From Actinomycetota bacterium (GTDB taxonomy: Bacteria > Actinomycetota > Acidimicrobiia > Acidimicrobiales > Ilumatobacteraceae): a stretch of 13,795 nt of DNA. Positions 8,797 to 13,795 of the stretch are shown in pieces. The notes under the pieces were generated by a model that saw only the letters and a program-made list of their open reading frames with translations, made no database searches and was not told the origin of the DNA. The stretch spans positions 1 through 13,795 of the forward strand of contig WLTJ01000015.1 in NCBI GenBank assembly GCA_009705435.1. Reading direction: 5' to 3'. The position numbers and the translations under genes were made by a program. Position 1 is the first letter of the stretch. Every line of letters begins with the position of its first letter.

Positions 8797-9407
8797 AGCG
8801 CAGCCTTTCCATCCAACCAAACAGGGGCTTCGGTTACTGACTCTGGTGGTACTGCTCCGACACCACGGTCGCGAGGAATGTGCTGCGCCACTCGAGCCAC
8901 TGTGCCGTGCGCGGGGATCTCATCAACGAGACGACCGGCAGACAAATCATCAATCAGTGAATCAAAATCCGCTGCCGTCACACGGAAGCGATAACGATAA
9001 TTCACTTGCAGGCAGGGTGCCTCGGTGCAAGCCGCCTGACATTCTGCGTGCTCAAGAGTGAACAAGCCATCATCAGTCGTGCCGCCCATCTTGACGCCCA
9101 ATTTATGTTCGGCATGATGCATCAGTTCCTCTGATCCCATCAACGCACAAGACAAGGTTCCGCAGATGTTGACCAAATATTTTCCGACTGGTTCAAACTT
9201 AAACATCTCGTAGAAAGAAGCCGTTCCGTAAACTTCGGCTGACGTTGAGCCGACGAGTTCACCAATATGCACCATCGCATCATTTGTGAGGTAGCCATCT
9301 TGTTGCTGAGCCAAGTGCAATAAGGGGATCATCGCCGAACGAGGACGCGGATAGCGACCAATGATCTCATTGGCAAGACGTATATTGCCTTCAGATAAAC
9401 GCGACAT
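8793..9407 (-). CDS. nuoE: NADH-quinone oxidoreductase subunit E (NuoE), [2Fe-2S] thioredoxin-like
   Basis: 24-kDa-type subunit of the NADH dehydrogenase module, carrying the [2Fe-2S] cluster N1a beside FMN in NuoF. It has 204 residues. The ligand pattern is complete: Cys82-x4-Cys87-x35-Cys123-x3-Cys127, the standard spacing. A fifth cysteine, Cys132, follows in the Glu-Ala-Pro-Cys-Leu-Gln-Val-Asn segment where the family usually has a non-cysteine residue. The helical N-terminal domain (about 1-75) has the usual Tyr-Pro and Gln-Gln-Gln-Asp-Gly features. The C-terminal 50 residues are an extension beyond the core fold. The start shares one base with the nuoD stop (TGATG), with AGGAGAGG about ten bases upstream. 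Confidence 0.97.
   Translation of the reverse strand: MSRLSEGNIRLANEIIGRYPRPRSAMIPLLHLAQQQDGYLTNDAMVHIGELVGSTSAEVYGTASFYEMFKFEPVGKYLVNICGTLSCALMGSEELMHHAEHKLGVKMGGTTDDGLFTLEHAECQAACTEAPCLQVNYRYRFRVTAADFDSLIDDLSAGRLVDEIPAHGTVARVAQHIPRDRGVGAVPPESVTEAPVWLDGKAAL
8804..8810 (-). promoter_or_regulatory. Ribosome binding site of nuoF (supports ATG at 8796)
   Basis: On the minus strand this reads GGAAAGG, seven bases before the ATG and within the last codons of nuoE. It argues against the TTG at 8820, which lies upstream of it. Confidence 0.6.
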
Positions 9408-10741
9408 CAGCGATCAACCTCTCCTAGAACTGGGTCAATGGAGGAAATCACTGCGACTGCATCGGCTACTAGACCACCACGCATCATGTGTGGCAAAGCC
9501 TGGATATTGACAAAACTAGGTGCCCTCATATGAATGCGATACGGCTTTGGGCCACCATCACTGACGATGTAGCAACCGATTTCTCCGCGCGGACTTTCAA
9601 TCGCCACATAAACCTCACCCTCAGGAACCTTGAATCCCTCAGTGAAAATCTTGAAGTGGTGGATGAGTGCTTCCATGGATTCATCAATGCGTGCTCGTGG
9701 CGGTGGAGTCACTTTCTTATTCTGAATGCGATAGTCACCCTTGGGCATATTGTCAAGAACCTGATACACGATGCGCATCGACTCGCGAATTTCATTAATG
9801 CGAATTGCGTAACGATCAAAGGCATCGCCGTACGAACCGACGATGACATCAAACTCCATCTTCTCGTAATGCAAATACGGCTGATCCCGTCGCAGGTCCC
9901 ATGCCACACCTGTTGAGCGCAAAATCGGACCACTTGTTCCGAGGGCCAACGCTTCATCGGCAGTGATCACACCAACACCTTGTAGGCGCTCACGCCAGAT
10001 GGGCTGATCGGTCATCAGAATGTCGTACTCGGCAAGACGACCTGGCAACATTTCAAGAATCTCAAGAACGTCGCTGCGCCAACCTGCAGGAAGATCAGCT
10101 GCCACACCTCCAGGACGAATGAAGTTGTGATTCATTCGCAAGCCAGTCACCTTTTGAAAGAAGCGTAAAACCTCTTCGCGTTCGCGCCAGCCGTACAACA
10201 TCATTGACACTGCGCCAAGATCCATGCCGTTAGAAGCCAAGAACAATAAGTGGCTACTCATGCGATTGAGTTCCGAAAGCAGCATTCGCATCCATACGGC
10301 ACGCTGAGGAATATCGTTTTCGATACCGAGCAATTTCTCAACAGCCATTGAGAAAACAAGTTCATTATTCAGCGGACTGAGATAATCCATGCGCGTGACA
10401 TTGGTTCCACCCTGCATGTATGTCAGTTCTTCACCGGTTTTCTCCATCCCGGTGTGCAAGTAGCCAATGATCGGCTTGCAACGCAGAACAGTTTCACCCT
10501 GCAACTCCAACATCAAACGCAATACTCCGTGAGTACTGGGGTGTTGGGGCCCCATGTTGATGATCATCGTTTGATCTTCGTCAGAATCGCCCGACGATTG
10601 CCCAAGATTGGCAACTTCGGCTTCACTCATTCGTAAAACCGAACCAACTTCACGCAGAATTTCCTTGGCACTGATTTCGCTGCGGGCACGCATTTCCTGC
10701 GCACCTTCGTTGGTCTTAAAAATATTCTGGCTAGAGGTCAT
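9407..10741 (-). CDS. nuoD: NADH-quinone oxidoreductase subunit D (NuoD), 49-kDa quinone-site subunit
   Basis: Hydrogenase-large-subunit-like protein that forms the quinone-reduction site with NuoB and NuoH. It has 444 residues. The core begins at about residue 58 with Asn-Met-Gly-Pro-Gln-His-Pro-Ser-Thr-His-Gly. His71 and Tyr120 (in Arg-Met-Asp-Tyr) have the same 49-residue spacing as the quinone-binding His38 and Tyr87 of Thermus complex I. Other family segments: Tyr-Leu-His-Thr-Gly at 94-98, Glu-Leu-Asn-Arg in the middle, and a C-terminal Gly-Glu-Val-Asp-Arg. The 57 residues before the core are polar, partly helical and acidic, and unlike the E. coli start. Internal ATGs exist at codons 17 and 38, but the ATGA overlap with nuoC and a GGGGG ribosome site seven bases upstream support the first. 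Confidence 0.97.
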   Translation of the reverse strand: MTSSQNIFKTNEGAQEMRARSEISAKEILREVGSVLRMSEAEVANLGQSSGDSDEDQTMIINMGPQHPSTHGVLRLMLELQGETVLRCKPIIGYLHTGMEKTGEELTYMQGGTNVTRMDYLSPLNNELVFSMAVEKLLGIENDIPQRAVWMRMLLSELNRMSSHLLFLASNGMDLGAVSMMLYGWREREEVLRFFQKVTGLRMNHNFIRPGGVAADLPAGWRSDVLEILEMLPGRLAEYDILMTDQPIWRERLQGVGVITADEALALGTSGPILRSTGVAWDLRRDQPYLHYEKMEFDVIVGSYGDAFDRYAIRINEIRESMRIVYQVLDNMPKGDYRIQNKKVTPPPRARIDESMEALIHHFKIFTEGFKVPEGEVYVAIESPRGEIGCYIVSDGGPKPYRIHMRAPSFVNIQALPHMMRGGLVADAVAVISSIDPVLGEVDR

Positions 10742-11238
10742 GAGTGCGCCCCCTTGAACTGAACGGGAATGCGACCAATTTCATAATCCTTGCGCAGCGG
10801 GTGACCGTCCCAGTCTTCTGGCATCAAAATACGCGTCAGATCGGGGTGACCATCAAAAGAAATGCCGAACATGTCAAAAACTTCGCGCTCCATCGCCTCT
10901 GTTCCCGGCCAAAGGTCAAACAGTGATGCGATGGTTGTGTCTGATTCAGGCACCTGAACACGCAAACGAATGCGATCACGAGAGGCGATTGCTGTGAGAT
11001 TGACGACAATTTCAAATCTTTCAGCAACTACTCCCTCGGGTAATGAACGTCCGGGATGAGTAAGAAAGTCCACCGCTGTCAGATCGCTACACATTGCGTA
11101 GCCACTGTCCAACAATTTTTTCAGAAGCGCCACGTACTGCGCGCGCGAAGGGTGCACAACTGCTTGCCCGTGTGAGTCAGTGAGTGGACAACCATGCAAC
11201 ATCGGCTGGGCTTCAGCGGCCCCTTCGTGATCGCTCAT
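10738..11238 (-). CDS. nuoC: NADH-quinone oxidoreductase subunit C (NuoC), 30-kDa subunit
   Basis: Structural subunit of the peripheral arm that braces NuoD and NuoB; it holds no cofactor. It has 166 residues and is a separate gene, not fused to nuoD as in E. coli. The 30-kDa signature is clear from residue 117: [10 protein letters not shown], then Gly-His-Pro-Asp-Leu at 130-134, Arg-Ile-Leu-Met-Pro at 136-140, and His-Pro-Leu-Arg-Lys-Asp-Tyr at 146-152. Upstream, Glu-Arg-Phe-Glu-Ile-Val matches the usual beta strand. The first 25 residues are poorly conserved. Four-base ATGA overlaps join it to both nuoB and nuoD. Confidence 0.96.
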   Translation of the reverse strand: MSDHEGAAEAQPMLHGCPLTDSHGQAVVHPSRAQYVALLKKLLDSGYAMCSDLTAVDFLTHPGRSLPEGVVAERFEIVVNLTAIASRDRIRLRVQVPESDTTIASLFDLWPGTEAMEREVFDMFGISFDGHPDLTRILMPEDWDGHPLRKDYEIGRIPVQFKGAHS

Positions 11239-11834
11239 GACCAGTTCTCTGTACGCCCAAGTGACAACGAGACTGGTGCAGTTTGCGCTGGAATCTCGGT
11301 GATGTGGATGTTTGCACCGGCTCCACTGCTCATGCGTCGACGCATGATTTCTCCGTCTTCAATTTTTTGATGCAAGGTCTCGATTGCATGAATCAAAGTT
11401 TCAGGTGTCGGAGGACAACCAGGAGCGTAAACGTCAACGGGGATGATTTGATCGACCCCTTGAAGAATTGCGTAGTTATTAAACATTCCACCACTTGATG
11501 CACACACACCCATGGAGATAACCCACTTCGGTTCCATCATTTGGTCATACACCTGACGCAGAACTGGGGCCATCTTCTGGCTCACACGACCCGCAACAAT
11601 GATGATGTCGGCTTGACGTGGTGAAGCACGGAAAACTTCCATGCCGAAGCGGGCAATGTCATAGTGCGGGCCGCCAGTTCCCATCATTTCAATAGCGCAA
11701 CAAGCCAGACCAAAAGTTGCGCCCCAACTTGAACGGCTACGCGACCACTTAACTAAATCTTCAATTTTTCCAGTGATGAAGTTGTGCTCAATGCCACCGA
11801 GTCCATCATCAAGAACGTTGCGCACCAAACCCAT
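11235..11834 (-). CDS. nuoB: NADH-quinone oxidoreductase subunit B (NuoB), cluster N2 subunit
   Basis: Carries the terminal [4Fe-4S] cluster N2 that reduces quinone at the interface with NuoD. It has 199 residues. N2 ligands are visible: tandem Cys45-Cys46 in Ala-Cys-Cys-Ala-Ile-Glu-Met, Cys111 in Gly-Val-Cys-Ala, and Cys140 in Ala-Pro-Gly-Cys-Pro-Pro. I chose the ATG at 11834 and not the in-frame upstream start at 11882. The longer form would overlap nuoA by 32 bases and add 16 residues not typical of the family, while the chosen ATG has a GGGGGA ribosome site five bases upstream and begins Met-Gly-Leu as in other actinobacterial NuoB. The gap to the nuoA stop is 16 bases. The C-terminal 30 residues are variable. 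Confidence 0.96.
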   Translation of the reverse strand: MGLVRNVLDDGLGGIEHNFITGKIEDLVKWSRSRSSWGATFGLACCAIEMMGTGGPHYDIARFGMEVFRASPRQADIIIVAGRVSQKMAPVLRQVYDQMMEPKWVISMGVCASSGGMFNNYAILQGVDQIIPVDVYAPGCPPTPETLIHAIETLHQKIEDGEIMRRRMSSGAGANIHITEIPAQTAPVSLSLGRTENWS

Positions 11835-11839
11835 GTCAG

Positions 11840-11845
11840 TCCCCC
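11840..11845 (-). promoter_or_regulatory. Ribosome binding site of nuoB (decides start at 11834)
   Basis: Reads GGGGGA on the minus strand, five bases before the ATG, within the 16-base gap after nuoA. This is the longest non-coding gap between any two genes in the window. Confidence 0.6.
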
Positions 11846-11850
11846 AACGC

Positions 11851-12315
11851 TCAAGCTGCCTGATCGTCGCCGAGACGACCATCTAGTCCGACTCGACGAA
11901 CAGTCGTCGTCGCCGTGCGGGTTGCCGATACTCCATCAACAAGACGGCGAGCCTTGGCCAATGGGCCCCAGTCAAGGGCTCCGCGGGCTACGACATAAAC
12001 GAACGCCAAGAAGAAAACAACGCTAAATGCAAACATCTCCCAAAAGGCAAAGGCACCAAGTTCAGTTCGGTTGAGGGCATATGGGTAAATGAAAATGATT
12101 TCAATGTCGAACATGATAAATAACATCGCCACGATGTAGAAACTGACAGGAAAACGCTCAGGGGGTTCGCGACTGGGAACAATGCCACATTCGTAAGGTG
12201 CATCTTTCGCCGATGAAGGTCGCCGGGGAGCCAGCAACTTTGAGGCCACAAAACTCAACGCTCCAAAGAGAACGGCAAGAATGGTGAGCGCTACAACGGG
12301 AAGATATTGCCCCAT
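11851..12315 (-). CDS. nuoA: NADH-quinone oxidoreductase subunit A (NuoA)
   Basis: Small membrane subunit of complex I with three helices, lying beside NuoH and NuoJ at the quinone-site end. It has 154 residues. Family features: first helix at about 5-25; the loop motif Tyr-Glu-Cys-Gly at 41-44; the second helix with Phe-Asp-Ile-Glu around residues 68-72; then Tyr-Pro-Tyr and a third helix at about 92-112. The 40-residue tail after the third helix is rich in Arg, Thr and Ala and goes beyond the core; its function is unknown. The ATG is three bases after the TAA of the preceding membrane-protein gene, with GGGGG about eight bases upstream. Confidence 0.97.
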   Translation of the reverse strand: MGQYLPVVALTILAVLFGALSFVASKLLAPRRPSSAKDAPYECGIVPSREPPERFPVSFYIVAMLFIMFDIEIIFIYPYALNRTELGAFAFWEMFAFSVVFFLAFVYVVARGALDWGPLAKARRLVDGVSATRTATTTVRRVGLDGRLGDDQAA

Positions 12316-12318
12316 CAG

Positions 12319-13137
12319 TTATGCCCCCGCAGGAACAGGCATGGCGAGATTGGCAGCCAAAGTACGATCTCGACGATGCAGCATCCAGCAAGTGATGAGG
12401 AAAAAGATTCCAGAGCCAAAGGTGACGAGTAACGCTGGTTGGCGCTTGGTGCCAAGGTCGCGAATCATGATGATGTATTGGTGAGATTTGGTCTCGTCGA
12501 TAACAGGTCGTGCAGGAGCGCGGCCAGGTTCTACTCTCTGCGGCACTAAAGCGGCAATTTCCACAATCGCGTAATGCGGTTTGTGGAAAAAGGCAAAGAA
12601 ATCAAGCTCGTCGCCGATCTTGGGATAACGCTCGCCACCACGGTCATACACCGCGACTGCTTGGTATTCGCCGCCGGCGTACAACTCCGCTTCAACTTGA
12701 ATGATTTCATCCGCTGCTGCGATGGACTGGCCGCGACCCTTATCTTCAATCGGAAGCACTTTCCAATTTTCTTCTTGCAAAGCCTCGGCTCCGGCAGCAG
12801 CAGCCTCAACTGGAGATGCCCCCTCAGGAATCTTTACCGAGTTTACGAGCACCTCGGCCTGTGGTAGCAGGGCTGCATCACGTACAACCGTGAAGGGTTG
12901 TGCCGGCTTCCATGACGGCTCATTACCTTTGAGACCAATGCCGTAGGTCATCCAGATGACACCCATCATGACCATCCAACCGCTGAGTCCCGCAAGCGCA
13001 ACTAAGAGCCCTAAGCGAGCACCCACGTTGGTTGCAAGGATCAGATAGACACTTCCACATAGGGCAACGACGGCGATAATGACCGTGAGAAGCCCGCGGA
13101 TTTCTGGTTCCCAAGCGATGCTTAACATGGTGCTCAT
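12319..13137 (-). CDS. Unrecognised 272-residue membrane protein between cytochrome c and nuoA
   Basis: I do not recognise a named family. The protein has two closely spaced transmembrane helices (about 15-36 and 42-66), a polar domain of about 165 residues (67-233), a third helix (about 235-254) and a basic Arg-Arg-Asp-Arg segment just after it. By the positive-inside rule the C-terminus would be cytoplasmic and the polar domain outside the membrane, on the same side as cytochrome c; this is inference. The domain holds an Ala-rich helix (about 107-121) and a probable beta-rich part (about 145-200). Apart from Cys27 and Cys250, both in helices, there are no cysteines, so no heme-binding or Fe-S motif is present. 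The start overlaps the cytochrome stop as ATGA and the TAA stop is three bases before nuoA. The gene is therefore almost certainly co-expressed with both. It could be an accessory or assembly factor of the bc/oxidase or complex I machinery. Confidence 0.85.
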   Translation of the reverse strand: MSTMLSIAWEPEIRGLLTVIIAVVALCGSVYLILATNVGARLGLLVALAGLSGWMVMMGVIWMTYGIGLKGNEPSWKPAQPFTVVRDAALLPQAEVLVNSVKIPEGASPVEAAAAGAEALQEENWKVLPIEDKGRGQSIAAADEIIQVEAELYAGGEYQAVAVYDRGGERYPKIGDELDFFAFFHKPHYAIVEIAALVPQRVEPGRAPARPVIDETKSHQYIIMIRDLGTKRQPALLVTFGSGIFFLITCWMLHRRDRTLAANLAMPVPAGA

Positions 13138-13795
13138 AGTTCGTTCCGTACGTAGTTCACGATCTGTTGGATCTGTTCAGCAGTCAATAAATCACCAAAG
13201 CCAGGCATCCGACCCGAACCTTGTCCTTGGACACCGTACTTCGCTCCGAACTTTGAACCAGCCTTGATGAAGTTGATCATTTCTTGTTCAGTGCCGAAGT
13301 GACTGTTCGTCGCTCCGCCGGTGAGGTTCCAACCATATGCACCCGAACCAGTCTGTCCAGGCTCACCCCAACTCCATCCAGGCGTATGGCAACGAGCACA
13401 ACTAAAACCACCCGATCCTAATTCGAGATTGAAAAGCGCCTCTCCAATTGAGCCGTAGGTGCCATCAGCAACAGACTTTTCAGCGACCGCTTGAATCTTG
13501 TCCTGTTCAACCACAGGCAAATGTCCACCCTCACAGTTCAACGGCTTGGCATCGGCCACGATGCAGTCTTCGCGCGGAATCTGAATGCTCTTGAGGTATG
13601 CCAGTAACGTATCAATCTGTTGGGCATTGAGTGGTCCACCACCCTCAATGCCCCAAGGGGACATCGGCGAAAACGGTCGACCGTATTGCAGGATGAAACG
13701 AACTTCACTTTCATCAAAACGATAAAAGACAGTGTTAATTGCTGGGGCCTTCCAAGTCACAGATTTCACTTCACCAGTTTTAGAATCAGTGACGG
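13134..13795 (-). CDS. Cytochrome c (probably diheme), C-terminal part, cut by window edge
   Basis: The frame is open to the right edge, so the true start is outside; the GTG at 13769 is internal and should not be taken as the start. Counting from that GTG, the visible part has two pieces. Residues 1-62 look like the back half of one cytochrome c domain, with a Ser-Pro-Met-Ser-Pro ligand-like Met36 and a final helix at 47-61. A linker follows with Cys69 and Cys79. Residues 107-211 form a complete second domain with Cys124-Ala-Arg-Cys127-His128 (bases 13400-13386) and axial Met188 in Arg-Met-Pro-Gly-Phe-Gly, followed by a C-terminal helix. The heme site of the first domain would lie beyond the edge. 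Likely an extracytoplasmic electron carrier between quinol:cytochrome c reductase and an oxidase; whether it is membrane anchored cannot be seen. Confidence 0.9.
   Translation of the reverse strand, partial: VTDSKTGEVKSVTWKAPAINTVFYRFDESEVRFILQYGRPFSPMSPWGIEGGGPLNAQQIDTLLAYLKSIQIPREDCIVADAKPLNCEGGHLPVVEQDKIQAVAEKSVADGTYGSIGEALFNLELGSGGFSCARCHTPGWSWGEPGQTGSGAYGWNLTGGATNSHFGTEQEMINFIKAGSKFGAKYGVQGQGSGRMPGFGDLLTAEQIQQIVNYVRNEL

Noticed and set aside
8797..8820. Extended nuoF start at TTG 8820
   Set aside because: The ATG at 8796 has ATGA coupling to nuoE and a well-spaced GGAAAGG; the TTG lies upstream of that site.
11835..11882. Extended nuoB start at 11882
   Set aside because: It would overlap nuoA by 32 bases and add an atypical N-terminus; the ATG at 11834 has a strong ribosome site and a family-like start.
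1..13795. Promoters, terminators, tRNAs, repeats, mobile elements or CRISPR arrays
   Set aside because: Gaps between genes are at most 16 bases and I saw no tRNA-like, inverted-repeat or direct-repeat structure. Nothing of this kind can be supported.

Overview
The window is a single, densely packed minus-strand operon for respiratory complex I (proton-pumping NADH:quinone oxidoreductase). Reading from the right edge leftward, which is the direction of transcription, it holds: the 3' part of a c-type cytochrome; an unrecognised 272-residue membrane protein; nuoA, B, C, D, E, F, G, H, I, J, K and L complete; and the first 126 codons of nuoM, cut by the left edge. No gene is supported on the plus strand. 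The long plus-strand open frames are shadows of the nuo genes.

The source is most likely an actinobacterium (Actinomycetota). This is an inference from four things: the canonical nuoA-to-M order with separate nuoC and nuoD, NuoH and NuoI longer than the E. coli subunits, a Cys-Ala-Arg-Cys-His cytochrome of the kind I associate with actinobacterial cytochrome bc/oxidase regions, and a base composition that looks close to half G+C. An uncultured aquatic member of the Acidimicrobiia is my best guess, but the sequence alone does not prove it. All peripheral subunits including NuoE, F and G are present, so the enzyme should oxidise NADH and not use only ferredoxin or F420. Menaquinone is the probable electron acceptor if the lineage is right.

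Layout: 13795-13134 cytochrome c (5' end outside); 13137-12319 unknown membrane protein; 12315-11235 nuoA and nuoB; 11238-9407 nuoC and nuoD; 9407-5030 the NADH-dehydrogenase module nuoE, F, G; 5030-3169 nuoH and nuoI; 3169-377 nuoJ, K, L; 380-1 nuoM (partial). Eleven of the fourteen gene junctions overlap as ATGA, GTGA or TGATG. The other three gaps are 3, 16 and 10 bases. There is therefore no room for an internal promoter or terminator, and no stretch over 16 bases lacks a gene. The promoter must lie beyond the right edge, and the rest of nuoM and probably nuoN beyond the left.

Electrons would enter from NADH at NuoF (FMN), pass along the iron-sulfur centres of NuoE, F, G, I and B, and reduce quinone at the NuoB-NuoD-NuoH interface. 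NuoA, H, J, K, L and M form the membrane arm. The cytochrome and the unknown membrane protein at the head of the operon are the least ordinary part. They suggest that complex I is expressed together with components of the downstream quinol-to-cytochrome c branch.
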